Assembly: GCA_018806985.1 (NCBI GenBank)
Contig: JADANN010000280.1
Coordinates: 204,243-268,242 of the forward strand
DNA from: Angiostrongylus vasorum
Taxonomy: Eukaryota > Nematoda > Chromadorea > Rhabditida > Metastrongylidae
Direction: 5' to 3'
DNA: 64,000 bases
Shown: positions 31,791 to 43,559 of the stretch, piece after piece
How positions within the stretch are numbered: position 1 is the first letter of the stretch
Layout: each line of letters begins with the position of its first letter
Made by a program: the position numbers and the translations under genes
Notes under the pieces: model-generated
What the model saw: only the letters and a program-made list of their open reading frames with translations
Databases searched by the model: none
Told to the model about the DNA's origin: nothing

Positions 31791-34105
31791 ATGTCTTACT
31801 CTATTTCTCTTAGGCCCAACAAAGAAATACTTAATACTGTAATTCTTCGTATTCTTGTTGAACAAGCACGAGGTGTTATTTTTATTCTTTATTCACGAAC
31901 ATACTGACGTTTCGGCGGATTTCGCCTTCCTCAGAGTCTGGAAAGGTCAAGTTGCCAGCAATCTATTCGGCCAAACACCTCCATAACCAAACAGAGAAAA
32001 CGCTAAACCAAGATTTCAATCACATTGAACATAGAATAGCTTCTTTGCACACTCAGCCACCGCTTTCTATGAGTCTTCCACTGAGTATCTCAAGTGGAGA
32101 TCAACCGCACAGAATTCACGTGGAAGCGTAATGTGCCTCTTCCATCAAAATAACAGCCTTATATACTGCCCAATATCACGCATGATAACGAGGCATTCTT
32201 CCCTGCGGTTCATTTTCGCATTTCTGGAATTAATCCCGAACGCCTCGAGAGTTTTGTGCGCTTGTGTTCTCGATTCCTGCTCGAGGATCGTGACACGTAC
32301 TTCGAAGTCCTCCCCGCTATGTCTCTGGGTCCTATGCGTGCCTAGTGGGGTACTTGGTTTACGTTTGCCGACTACGTGTTCTTTTATGCGGGCACAGAGA
32401 GCCAATGTATTCGACTCCGCACGCCTTACAGGAGATCAGATAAACTATACCCGAGTTCATGCAATCACCGTCTCTACCATTAGGGCAACCATGCAATTTT
32501 GCGTTGCACATAGACGGTCATATAGGCGGTTATGAACTAGCTGGCGCCTAAGATTACTCGGTGGCATTTCAACTGCGTTTACCGAATTCTCTATACCCGC
32601 CCTTCTTAAGCAGCGTTTTATAGCTGCACTTACATCATTTGAGATGAAGGGTAGGGATAAACGGGATCATTTCATCGCTAGAGTTGTCGTTTGGAGGCCT
32701 AGGATTTCCTCTACACCTGTCCCGAGCTGCAGTTTTGTAGCCATTAGAAATGGCTGTTTGCCGCGCCAAGTTCGCAGACTCCTCTCTCTGCTCCCCTTCC
32801 CGTGCACACGTTGGTTGCTTTTCGAAACATGTTTCTTACCAGCGCCCTTATCGTGTGAGAGGGGGTGAGAGGAGAGGTAATGAACCAAGTTGTTTTTTAT
32901 TACTTGGCTTTCGGTACCATTTGGTAATGTAGCCATTTTCCGATAGGTTAATTTGGACGTTCAGGAATGGAAGCCGGTTTTCTTTCGGTTTCTCTCGGGT
33001 AAACTTGATATACTTTGACTGTTCGTTCAACAACTCAAAACATTTGTCCATTTCCCTCTCGTGTTGAGCAAAGGACAAAACAGTCATCTATATATCTACA
33101 GTGGAGTAGCGGCCCGAGATCGATCACCGGTGCTTCCATCTTAGACATAAACGCAATGGCAAGACAGGTTTGGTGCCTGTCGCTGTCCCATTGCAACCCT
33201 CTTATTTGAGCGTAGTAACTTCCGGACCATCTGAAGGTTGAGCAGCTCAAGCATTCTTTTAAGAGTGCCATCAACTGCTCTATCTTGAAGCCATGCATGT
33301 TTATTTCTCCTTCCTATTTTATAAGGAGTTCGAATATGGCTTGCATTGCGGAGTCATTCGACACGTTTGTATAAAGGGCGGTCACGTCGAAGGACTCCAT
33401 CACGTACGCGCTGTTGGACTGCGCAGTACGTAGACGATCCAGAAACATCTGAGTATTCTTAAGATGGGCTGGAATGTGTTTCAACAACTGGTTAAATATT
33501 AGGGTTAAAAGCCATGTTATCCTATCCGTTGGCCCGTCTTTGCAGCTAATGATAGGTCTAACCTTAAACAATGATGAATCGGTAGACGCAAGATCATCGC
33601 TGGATACTAGCTTATGAGTTTTTATAAGCAAGTACAAGACGGGACATGTTGGTAAGTCAACTTCTAGTTGAAAGATAACTGATCGTTTTAAACCAGCAGC
33701 CCTTGCCATTTTGGCCCATTCGTGGTTCAATTTTCGGGATTTACTTTTTAAACTCCTTCTCAGATGACGGACGATAAAGCGAAGCATCTTCAAGATGCTT
33801 TTTCGTTATTTCAACATCTAACTGATGGGGAATTACGACAAACTCTCCACCCTTATCACTAACGGACAGTCTTATGTTTTTCAATCTTATCACCTCTCGT
33901 ACCTCTCGCAAACCACGTTTTTGCACTGCAGTGAGGTTTGAGCTGTATCTTTTCGCGCGATAGTGATTAACGACTTTGAAAGTTTCATTCGTAGACATCC
34001 GAAATTTAACATCAACTTCATTATTGGGCTCTTGTTGTCTAAAGAACGGCTGAGGAAATGGTGCTATTGGTAGGGCCCCCACTTGTTGTTCGCGCCTACT
34101 TTGCG
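31790..34105 (-). mobile_element. Penelope-like element, nearly full length, broken
   Basis: The minus strand carries, in order: an N-terminal segment (34082-33741, DVKFRMSTNETFKVVN and VVIPHQLDVEITKKHL); reverse transcriptase fingers and palm (33793-33314, VRPIISCKDGPTD and SFDVTALYTNV); the catalytic box RYIDDCFV (33100 region); IKFTREKPKENRLPFLNVQ (33030 region); and a GIY-YIG endonuclease (about 32600-32145: SGIVYLISCKACGVEYIG, then LCARIKEHVVGK). A non-coding tail follows to about 31.79 kb. This order, RT then Cys-rich linker then GIY-YIG, is that of Penelope-like elements. The frames are separated by several shifts, and four residues after EYIG appear deleted. The YIDD and GIY motifs survive, so decay is fairly recent. 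Confidence 0.88.
31902..31940 (-). ncRNA. hammerhead-like self-cleaving RNA motif (candidate) in the PLE tail
   Basis: Minus strand: CUGAGGA, stem II GGCG/CGCC with loop AAAUC, then GAAAC and GUC. Stem I pairs ACU with AGU. One unpaired A lies between CUGAGGA and stem II in this and every other copy, a departure from the usual hammerhead core. GAAACGUC leaves only an ACGU palindrome for stem III, which suggests action as a dimer. Confidence 0.5.
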
Positions 34106-34107
34106 GA

Positions 34108-34250
34108 AAAAAAACATAAGACTATCCGTTAGTGATAAGCGTGGAGAGTTTGTCGTAATTCCCCATCAGTTAGATGTTGAAATAACGAAAAAACATCTTG
34201 ACGATGCTTCACTTTATCGCCCACCATCTGAGAAGGAGTTTAAAAGTAAA
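34108..34250 (+). repeat. inverted 5' fragment of the same PLE
   Basis: The + strand codes for RLSVSDKRGEFVVIPHQLDV and on to SEKEFKS, the same stretch encoded on the minus strand at about 33760-33900 in the adjacent PLE. Coding identity is very high, so it is the PLE's own 5' part in reverse orientation, starting a few bases beyond the end of the main copy. Confidence 0.85.
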
Positions 34251-34254
34251 TACC

Positions 34255-35740
34255 AAAGCCAAAGCATACCGTCCGTCGCATTCAGTTAACCCCAAAGAAG
34301 ACTTCAAGCATTCGCTTTGACCAACGTCTTTATAGTACCTTTTCATTAAAAGAAAACGTGGAATTTTTGGTGCAAAATATGCATCCGTTTATGCGCGACG
34401 GAGGCATCTTGGTACCCTCATCTGTGATTCGCTGGTCACTGCAAACGTCACAGCATCCCGTTTGTCAGCAACTATTAAAGTATACGCAGATCCACTCAGC
34501 AAACAACATTTTGCAAGTCTTAAAGTTTTTTGAACTTTTTGATTTTGAAGCTTTCGGATGAGTGCGAAAGATGAGATAAGGACAGTTAGTTACGAAGTGT
34601 ACTTAAGTCAATGAGCATTGTCCAAATGTTTTGTCAAGATAGTTTCATCGATTATTGAAATATTTCTGGTATATGATACGTGAGACTTCGAAAGAATCTC
34701 ATGGAAAGTGAACGGCTAAGTCAGAACATTCTATAAGAGTCGAAATCGATACTACACTTATAAAGCAACGACCAATCAGCGGCATGAATTATTCAATACA
34801 AATAACAGAGGTCTGCTGGATAAAGTAGCAGTGACAGAATGTGTATTAGGGTGGCTCGTGCGGTGCGCTACTGCGATCCCGGCAAGAGCCCTCAGGACTG
34901 TGCACAGGTGCTGCTTTAAAGTTTTCCCAGCAAATTTTAATGACTAGGTTCATCCTTCAGAAAAAGCATCACTACGAAATTACTTCCGGGTCGCCTCAAT
35001 TTCGACACATCGGAAGAATTTCATCATTGAAAGGGAAGACTAATCCTTCCCAGCACGATAGTTTTGGCACGGGAGCTACGCAGGTATTTAGTTGTTATAC
35101 AACAACTCTTGGGTTATATTATTAACCTCTACGCGTTCTGTCCTTCAAATACCCATCGTACACGGCTAGTTGGAGCTCATGTACACCCAAATAAGGTTAA
35201 CTTCATTGGTCTATTCTGAAACAGTGTCCCACAAACCGTTACGGATTTCAACACTATAATTCTCAAGCGTAGCTGACATTAAATCATCACCACGGCAAAG
35301 TGCCGTAAGCTCCCTGTGGTGACCTTGCTGCTAAAGCAGTAAAAAACAAAAGGGATCGTACGATAAATGTAACGTCTAATGTATCGCTCTAATTAAAGAG
35401 TCCACAAAACACCTCTGCTGTGAGAAATCGATGTGCGGAACCGTCGGGAACACATGAGCGACTACACCTTATTTTTGGCCGAAGACAGTGTGCATTGAAT
35501 ATAACGCATATAAACTCAAAAAATTTTTGCATATGAGCATTACTCGGAATTTCAGCCAGCGTACGAACCTGCGATTACCCTTATTCGGCGCTTCCGTTGA
35601 TGGATGACGGATGAAAGCAGCGATAAGTGAAAACACGCTTGAGAGAGAGACAAAACAAGAGTGTCGCCTGGTGTACTGGACGACACATGAGCCCTCGGTA
35701 AGGGGTGACTGCGGATTTGAAAGTCACCTGAGATTCCAAG
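34255..35740. other. no gene recognised
   Basis: A + open frame at 34358-34561 and short frames near 35.0 kb have no motif. No repeat family seen elsewhere in the window was recognised here. Confidence 0.35.
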
Positions 35741-35743
35741 CTT

Positions 35744-35830
35744 TGATCATATCTCAGCATCCTTGTGTTGGATTTCACATAGTATCCTGACGTGGAAAAA
35801 AAGAGTAGGCAGTAAATAAAAAGTTAAGCC
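35744..35830 (+). repeat. MITE-C right-arm remnant
   Basis: ATATCTCAGCATCCTTGTG, then ATCCTGACGTGGAAAAA and GTAGGCAGTAAATAAAAAG match the right arm of the full copy at 21.85-22.19 kb. The rest of the element is absent. Confidence 0.6.
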
Positions 35831-36684
35831 ACTATACGTCCATTTTAGATAGTGGGCTTCAGGATATGCATATACCAATCTCATTCTCAGTAAGCGATAC
35901 CGGGGAAAAATTTCAAGGCCTTTTGCTTTCACGAAGCAAGAAGAACGGCTTGTGCTAAATGAGATTTTTTTCCCCTTTTTTTCCTGTCAATGTATACAGA
36001 TATTAAGCAAAAGTAAAGCTCCATTTGCATACCAGAGTTTTACGTGGTGTGTTAGCCCGACATGTAACGAGTGTAAAGTGCAGTTGTTAGAATCTTGCTG
36101 CAGTAGTGACCTTTTGTTCGATCCTGTGCATATTGTTGAAGCCATCCTTATGTGATGGAAAAGTGATGGCAATCATGTATCTGTGAATAGAAGCAAAAGT
36201 ACTGATACATGAGCAGGTCTCCATAAGACATACATCGACGCCGTATATTTTATCCTTCATCCTTTCTATCGCGGACAGTGAAAAGCATCGTAGCGCTTCT
36301 AAGATAAATATAGTTGCTTTACCCACACTGCTTCTAGCAAAAAGGTTATGTGAAGAGTTTGCCATCTTCTACCTTAATAATCATGCGAACTTTTTCTGGA
36401 TGTAACTTCGATTGGCATCGAATTTGCCAAAATCACCATGCGACCAGCAATTCGCACCCATTCCGCTTTCTACCTAGGAGCGAGCAGGCATGTCTGCACC
36501 AATGTTGATAGCTTTATTAGTCAATCTTGGCAAAAACGGTGACGACTTAGTCCGCTCACATCGTTGAGGCATAGCCTGCTTAACACTGCGGGTTAACTAG
36601 CTCGAGATTCCTCCCACAATATTGACTCTTGTTTTGCCAAGTCCTAGCAAAATTTCAATAGCTAGGCCATATATTTGCATTCAG
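35831..36684. other. no gene recognised
   Basis: Open frames on both strands at 35.95-36.37 kb overlap each other and show no motif. Unassigned. Confidence 0.35.
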
Positions 36685-36847
36685 GGCAAACGAGGAAATC
36701 CGGCTGCGAAAGTGACCTCATCTATGAGCACTAAAGTGTTTCATGATGCGCAGTTTGGTTACGACAATTATTTTGTTATGTGGTTTCTGAATGCCACTTC
36801 TGGAGACTACGTATCGGTGGCGTTTCACGATGAAATCTTGCTTACAG
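36685..36847 (+). CDS. orphan internal exon, unknown protein
   Basis: This block has near-ideal nematode splice sites on both sides (TTGCATTCAG before 36685, TTACAG|GTAAGC after 36847). It is open in one frame: GKRGNPAAKV, then KVFHDAQFGYDNYFVMWF, then LNATSGDYVSVAFHDEILLTG. Codon use and the absence of stops in that frame fit coding sequence. Aromatic residues alternate with polar ones as in a beta-sheet domain, and NATS is a possible N-glycosylation site. No family is recognised and no partner exon was found nearby. It may be a surviving exon of a gene broken by the surrounding insertions. Confidence 0.5.
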
Positions 36848-37204
36848 GTAAGCGCAAAGAGGGCAGTCACCATGATCTTTTTATTTTGAAAGTCAAATAG
36901 AAGAAAGAATGAGATCTTTTTACAACAACGGAGAGAAAGGCATGATGTTTCAGCTGATCTAAATCATACCTTGTGGTTTGCCGTAGTAGTGTCGGCATAA
37001 TTCTATGTGTTTTATTCGATTAGTGTTTCGAGTCACAACACGTATTCATCTGACTACATTAATTTCTAACCAAATAAGATTCAGCGATACGCTTATAGTC
37101 CTAACACACAGCGGGCTTCCCGTTCCTGGCAAACACATCAAATTGATTTTCAAGCCAACTGTCGTTTAACCTCAGTAGCAATAATCAATACCTTATTGGA
37201 TTGT

Positions 37205-37510
37205 TAAGCTGGCACAAGGTTGATAAATAAATTTATTCAGCTAATTTTTAGACGTCTTCTTCTTCATCGGAACCAATGATCCGAATTGATGGTCTACAGT
37301 TGCTCGTGTTCTCGATGTGGCGCTTCATAGTCGTACCGAGGCGAATCTTCGGATCTTCTTCAGACGTACACTACTCGAATTAAGCAAGCTCACCCTGTAG
37401 CACTCTTCTATACAAGATGATTGTTCTTGATACGAATGGCGAATAATTCATCCACTATGTGCTAGCTAACATAATACCTACTTCTGCAGGATGGATTATC
37501 CATTGAAAAA
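37205..37510. repeat. HHR-D element, decayed
   Basis: Left end AAGGTTGATAAATAAATTTA, then a decayed motif (GACGTCTTCTTCTTCATCGG), and an interior GCTAGCTAACATAATACC...TGCAGGATGGATT block that matches the 56.15-56.6 kb element in reverse. No clear right end. Confidence 0.5.
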
Positions 37511-39355
37511 CAAGTTCTTATCAGTGAATAGTCGCACTAACAATAATCATTCTGTACAAAAAAAACGTTGTTGGCAGAGCTCGCCTGATTCGAGTGGCGT
37601 TCGTCCGAAGAAAATACGTCTTGGTACTACAACGAAGACTCCACATCGAGAAGACGAACAATTGGCCACAGTTGGAGGACGGCCTGTCTCCAGACGTAAT
37701 TCCCAACGCTGCCGTGTCGAAAGCCCTTTCGGGATCAGGGGAATGAGGCCCACCTATTTTACTGCGTTTAGCGTGTTATACCCGCGTTTAGATTGCTGAG
37801 TTCTGAACGAGGACAAAACATCCTCACTGGTAGCTCTCCCAGAGTAGACGGGGAACTTACTTGTTAGATGCGACTCCTAACTGCCTCTCATATACTTCCT
37901 TGCTATTTGACTGCGGCTTCTAGGCGAACTGACTCGTAGAATACAATCCGTATAAAGGAGAAGACCCACGCATGAATGCGGCTTCGTTAACACACAAGGT
38001 ATGTGCCAAATCGCCGCAGAAGTAAGAGAGAGTCCATCCCCTAGGTCCATCTGGGTCTGATGGAAGCGAAATGTCGTTTCTGTTTCGCGATTAACTTCCT
38101 ATCTGCCGCGCGAGACCGCTGAACGTTGCCTCGCGACTTACTCGCATTAGATCCCTCTATGAGGGAGATTCGCCAGTACGGTGCAACTGAATTTTTCGAC
38201 TGTTTGTTTTGTCGCAAGGCGTTTTTTCCATACTTCTTGAATTCTATAGATTGTTCCACGCCAAAAGTCTTGAATAACGTTCGCCTAGAATTGTTGTTCC
38301 GTCTGCATCAGAATTTCCAGAAAACTATTTATCGTGATTACTCGTTCTTCTAGCGCGAGTTTTTTTCAGCTGAGAGTTTACTATGATGTTTTCTAGTCCA
38401 TAGAAGTTTGCCTGTGGATAGCTGGAAAAAGTATTTTGACTCGAGCACACACAAACAGTGCCTCGTCATTTTATTCCCGCAGAGTGCGTTCTTGAAAGCA
38501 TTTCAGCCCCATCTTGTTCATCAATGTAAACAAAAAAAATTAAAGTACCAAGATGTACTATAAAGTTTGTTGCATATTTGTTGTGAAACCCACTGTAAGA
38601 GATGGAAAACTGCGTAGTTGGAATGATTATGAATATTTCTCAATGGACAAAATAGCTTGGAATGCTCCAAAAACATGCATTACGCTTAAAACAACGTAGA
38701 AGATATTTAGAGCATAAAAGTGGCAAAAAAAGAATGCTCAGAAAAAACAAGTTGGCCAGTAGTCATGAATTCCAATGCACACGGCCACGGAGAAAATAAG
38801 GTCAGTGTCATGTGACCTCCACATACAAATAACTGTAGTAACGTATTTATTTATGTAGCATTTCACCGTCGGCCCTGGAGAATGAGGATGAGATTGCCAC
38901 AGCATCTAGCCATTATATTGAAATCTAACCGATAACTTCTGCCTAGCGTTCAAATTCAGGCACCATTTTTCTAATGCTGGGTTAGAAACTAAACACGCCC
39001 TTCGGAACCTATGTGACAAAGCATCTCGAGAAAGGAACCAAACATAAGAGAAAAAAGGCTGACCAGTGCAGATATTTTGCACCACTGTCTTGTCTACGGA
39101 AGGTCAGCAAATGAATTTTCGTAATTACATTAGAGTCTCACTTACTCGTTGATCGCGTTTTGCAACCTTTTGCGAAGATCAACATACCGCACATATCTTC
39201 GAACTCTGCCTAACCAGATGACGAAGCAGGATTAGAGTGATGATTCAGATGCCCAGCGGAGCTGAGCATCCACGGATCTTACCCACTGATGAATTCTTAA
39301 GTGGTCATCATCTGAGTCCTTCAATGTGAACTTGATAATACATGTAAGAAGATCA
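37511..39355. other. no gene recognised
   Basis: A + open frame 37491-37799 starts inside repeat sequence and has no motif. Short frames near 38.1 kb are open on both strands. The rest, to 39.35 kb, is A/T-rich and unassigned. Confidence 0.35.
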
Positions 39356-39359
39356 CTTA

Positions 39360-39935
39360 CGACGCCATCGGACTCGCCAAGACAAGAAGACGCCGTCCGC
39401 TAAACGATACGTTCTATGACGCCGGAGAAGACTTGTTCCTTAGAACGGGATAATAGAGGAGATGGAGGCGCTGCTGTCTTCGTGAGCAAGAGTTCGGCCA
39501 CAAACATGGAGTCGTTTGAACAACTAACAACCCGAATGGAACGCTTATTGTTTAAGAGATGTGAATTAACACCGGTCTTGACAAGCTTCGTGGTCTATTT
39601 ACCAGTATCAAGCTATGAAGAAAACGAAATCTAAGAGCTTTTTGGGGATGTTCTACAAGAAAAAATCATACGTCTTTTTAAGGTCATCGATGGATATTTT
39701 AACGCTTGGTAGACAGTGGGAAAAACTGGACACAGAAAAAGATTCAAAAATGCTTCTTTCGAAACCCATGTTTTGAAATAGAGCAAATAGCGTTAGCGGC
39801 TACCTGAGTGTGTCATGGCGACCAGGAATGGAATCTCACAATTCCAGAAGCCTCACACTTAACGCAGCAAATCGAAGGTTTTGCAAAATCGATGTCGTTG
39901 TTCTCTTATAATTTTACATGGAGTCGGAACACCGC
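39360..39935 (+). pseudogene. RTE-type retrotransposon, endonuclease domain
   Basis: Frame 39416-39634 encodes the middle of an RTE apurinic-type endonuclease: SLERDNRGDGGAAVFVS, MESFEQLTTRMERLL, then VVYLPVSSYEENE. After a frame change, traces of FEIEQIALAAT and EWNLTIPEASHLT near 39770-39865 continue the domain. It matches other RTE copies in the window (49.7-50.3 kb, - strand). The copy is interrupted after about 39.94 kb by a minus-strand RTE; its reverse transcriptase part seems to resume at 41.84 kb. Confidence 0.75.
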
Positions 39936-40369
39936 CTTCTATGGGCAGTATTCCACTCTTCGAGGAAAATAAGAAAAAGCCAATAAGTTCAAAGGACAAA
40001 AGTTCCAAAAATTACTAAATACTTGCACTTAGTCGTTTTATTAGTGTGCTTTTTAGGAATAACCAGTTGCCGATAATATCGATAAGGAATTCGCACGACT
40101 TTTTCAACATCATCACGTTATCTTCGAAAACAGGCAGTTCAGATATCATTGCGAGACACCTCTCTCCATGAAAGTTCGGACTGCTTCGCTGAAATGAAAT
40201 AGCACGAGGCGTAGATGATCGCCAGTTCACGTCCGCATATGGTGAGCCGATCAGAAAGGCAATGAAAGGTGATTTTAAAAGAGAACAGTAGCAATAATTT
40301 CTGAGATTGCAGAGGTTGAGAAGAGCATTCGTTATAACACACGGAACTTAACCAATTATCAAACTAAGA

Positions 40370-41830
40370 TGATCATATTCCGAAGCCCAAACGGAGCAGT
40401 TATCGATGCCCGATATGCACTGGGGAACATCGTGGCGACTATTATGATTCTCCTCAATCACCACGTCCTTCTACACCAGTGCGAAATTCACCTCACCTGT
40501 GTCACAAATTCTCCCGTTCATCATCGAGTGACTGGAATGGGCGCCAGTAAATCTTCCATTTTTCACTGTCGCGTGCAAGACTAACCCAGTGGGTTAAGCT
40601 TGCTCTAGGCACTCGTTGAGCATTATACTTTTCTTCTAGACTTTTCGTGAAAAACTCTGACCATCGAGTGTGGCCTTCCTGCAGTGCGTTTAACATCCAG
40701 AGGAATCCAATCACTAACGGCTCTTGTCCATCGGTTGTCATTCATACGCATTACTTGTCCGGCCCACCTTGTCTTCGACTGACTGGAGTATAGAACGGCA
40801 TCTTTGATTTTTAATCGTTGACGCAGGTCGGAGCTTCGGATCCCTTTCGTTACTTGGGTGACATGGGATACTGCTGGCATCGTCCTTTCGACTGTGCGTT
40901 CAATAACGCTGAGTGATCCTTCATCCTGTTTACGCAGCGACCAGGTTTCTGACGCATACGTTGGGGAAGGAGGTACCGTTGAGTCGAAAAGGTAGGCACG
41001 AAGTCGGGTGTTCTTTGTTTTCTTCACTACATCCCCGATGCTCTTGAAAGCTCCCCAAGCCGCTCGTTTCCTTCTGCACAACTCTGGAGCTAGGTCGTTC
41101 ATCATATTGATTTCACATAACTGGAGCATTCGGAGATATTGGCTCCCTTGAGCGTGAATGGGGCATGCGAAACCAAGCCGTTCTTCATGCAGATCGTTTT
41201 TTGTGAGATTTAGTCGAAGTCCAATCTTTCCACAGGCTTTATCAAAGTCGGCAACCATACGTTCTGCTTGGCTAATGTTTGCGTTATAAGGACGGTGTCA
41301 TCAGCAAAGTGAAGAAAGTGTAAGTGCCGACCATCGATTTTCACTCCTACTTTGTCGTATTCCAATGTTCGCATGATGTTCTCGACGGTGGCGGTAAATA
41401 ATTTTGGTAAGATGGTATCCCCTTCTCTAAGTCTTCTTTTGACCTCGATATTAATATTGTTGTAGAGTGGTTGTATCCTAGTTGTGAAATTCTTATACAG
41501 CTCACGAAGAATCTTTATGTACTGAGTAGGGACTCCCTGGCTGTCCTGGGCTTCCAGGACTGCTTCCGTGTTAGATGAGTCAAAAGCCTTTGTTAAATTG
41601 GCGAAAGTGAAACAACGCAGTCTTCTATACTCTCGCGACACTTCAATGAGTCTTGTTATCGTGTGGATGTTGTCCATCGTACTGAATCCTTTCAGAAACC
41701 CTGCTTGCTGACAGGGGTGTCCTTTGTCGAATGTTCTCTCAGTCCTGTTTAGGAAAATAAATAGAATAAACATGTCGTACCAGCGGTTCTCCATTCTGAA
41801 ATCCGATATGCCGTTTCTTCAATGAGGAAT
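40370..41830 (-). pseudogene. RTE-type retrotransposon, reverse transcriptase and C-terminus
   Basis: Two long frames (41794-41210 and 41258-40623) plus an overlapping last frame (to 40502) form the C-terminal 430 or so residues of an RTE polyprotein. Visible are GHPCQQAGFLKGFSTMDNIH, AFDSSNTEAVLEA, RLREGDTILPKLFT and the palm motif FADDTVLIT. Then come MMNDLAPELCRRKRAAWG, YASETWSLRKQ, TRWAGQVMRM and NRWTRAVSDWIP. The first catalytic Asp region reads FANLTKAFDS instead of the usual F.DL.KAFDS, so the Asp seems lost. With the frame breaks this is inactive. The copy is 5'-truncated at 41.83 kb, where it abuts an opposite RTE. Confidence 0.85.
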
Positions 41831-41839
41831 AGAACAACA

Positions 41840-42400
41840 TCTAGCTCGAAGGATGTTCCACCAGTCTTGTCTAACACTTTCCAATTCTCAACAAGTTCTC
41901 TATCATAATTCAAGGTTCCTCTCTAATGGAAGACCATCAAGACCGCGTCGTTGTACAAAAACGAAGACGAGACCATCCACAAAAAGCGCCCGTCATTTTC
42001 AGCTGACTAACGTCTATAAATTCCTTGCTCGAGTGACCTTCAAAATTGGCCAGACACTAGACGAAGGGCGGCCATGTGAGCAATCACGGTTTTATGGTAT
42101 TCCAATAAGCCTTCTCAGCATAAGACTCATTGAGGTAGAGTGGAGTACATGAAACCGCGCGGTCAAACATTCATCGACATACAAGATGCATTTGCCTCAG
42201 CTGAGACAGAAGCTATCAAGGAGGCTATTGACGCTCGAGGCACTCACTCACGACAAGAAATATCTTTTGCAAGGCGTGTAAATTTTCCAAATAAAAATTT
42301 CATCGTTCTACGACGATATTACAATCGACGCAAAGAGAGGAGTTCGACAAAGCGATGCCACCTCAACAAAATTGGTTACACCTTACCTTGAGCACGTAAA
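41840..42400 (+). pseudogene. RTE reverse transcriptase, N-terminal part, + strand
   Basis: Frames 41853-42152 and 42140-42391 contain KFLARVTFKIGQTLDEGRPC, RLIEVEWST, FIDIQDAFASAETEAIKEAI and RRYYNRRKERSSTKRCH. These correspond to the RT0-RT3 region of RTE (ERTLDEGQPCEQ, DLKKAFDSVETEAV, NIIIDVKRGVRQGD). Highly degraded. Probably the continuation of the endonuclease at 39.36 kb, split by the minus-strand RTE. Confidence 0.7.
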
Positions 42401-42439
42401 CTAAAAATTAAAAAAAAACAAAAGGAGAGTGGAAGTCGA

Positions 42440-42745
42440 TGGTTGGCAATCAAAACAACTTCGGCTCGCTGATGATATTTTCCTTGTTTTATTTTACGCA
42501 ACTCGTCATCACATCTACCGGGTGGATACTAGCAGCTTTTGCATTCTATTCGTTTCGGTTGTATTCATCGTCCACAGTGGTCTTCGAACATTTTGCATGT
42601 AGTTTCGGTTGCTGCTTGAGAATTTTGTCTTTCGTAGAATGCTGGTGGAGTCAGTTCTTCTTGCAATCTTGGAGATAGCAGGGCTAACGCATTCCTACAT
42701 GAACTGGAGGAGAACGTTGCGGTGTGAGCGAACTAGCATCTTTTG
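42440..42745 (+). repeat. dispersed repeat, same family as 3.27-3.54 kb
   Basis: Shares TTCGGTTGCTGCTTGAG (42604) and GAGCGAACTAGCA (42726) with the block at 3.27 kb. It lies between the two halves of the + strand RTE reverse transcriptase, so it looks like an insertion. Confidence 0.4.
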
Positions 42746-43059
42746 CTTTCTGATCAATAAAAAACATCACTGATCACTGCGCTATATCCACCACTTCTGA
42801 TGATGTAGTTCTTACATCACCAGGCATTAGTGGATGAATGCTAGTTGAATTTGACAACACTTGTGGACGACAGGTCTTCGACTAGATTTCGTAGGAACGA
42901 TGCTCATGAAAAAAGTTCCTGCTGTGTTTACCTGAGTCGTAAAATCAAACGATTTGTTTTTTAAGCCAATTAACGCTCAAGTATATGTCTCCAAATGTTC
43001 CTACTGTGCTTACCTGGGTCGGCAAATCGAAGTGAAAAACAACATGGCTTCAGAGTTGA

Positions 43060-43530
43060 GTAGGACGAAACAAGTGGCTTGATGGACGTTCATGAGCATT
43101 TGATATGTTAGTAACGGTGAGAAAGCCAAGGTGATGAACGACCTAGCTCCAGAGCCGAGTGGAAGGAAACGAGCGGCTTGGGGAACTTTCATGAGCTACC
43201 AGGTAGGAAAGTGGACTAAACAAATGAGACCCAGTGTCCTTCTTTTCTACTCCACGATTCTATCTGCATCAACGTACGCGTCGGAAATCTGGTTGCTATA
43301 TAAGCAAGGTGAATGACTCGGTGTTATGGATGACGTTCAGTCAAGAGGACGATGGTGGTAGTACCCCGTGTTAGGCAAGTCATAGAAGAGGTCGCAATGA
43401 TCAAAGATCAAAGGCGCCGTTCTATAGTTCCAGGACGTAGAAAATCAGGTGGAGTGGACCTGTAAGGCTTCTGAACATCAACCCATGGACAGGAACCGTG
43501 AGCTACTGCATTCTTTAAGATATTAAACAC
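43060..43530 (+). pseudogene. RTE polyprotein C-terminal fragment, + strand
   Basis: Encodes, in broken frames, MMNDLAPEPSGRKRAAWGTF, TYASEIWLLYKQGE, and RRSIVPGRRKSGGVDL. These match the LAPEL.RRKRAAWG, YASETW and RWAGHVMR blocks of the minus-strand copy at 40.6-41.2 kb. An internal stop (MTRCYG* region) and frame changes are present. Confidence 0.7.
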
Positions 43531-43559
43531 ACGGTAGGAAGATCACACTACTGTTGTAG

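Noticed and set aside
37491..37520. Acceptor TTCTGCAG and a short following frame as the next exon after 36685-36847
   Set aside because: The same GCTAGCTAAC...TGCAGGATG words occur in the HHR-D element at 56.1-56.6 kb, so this is repeat sequence.
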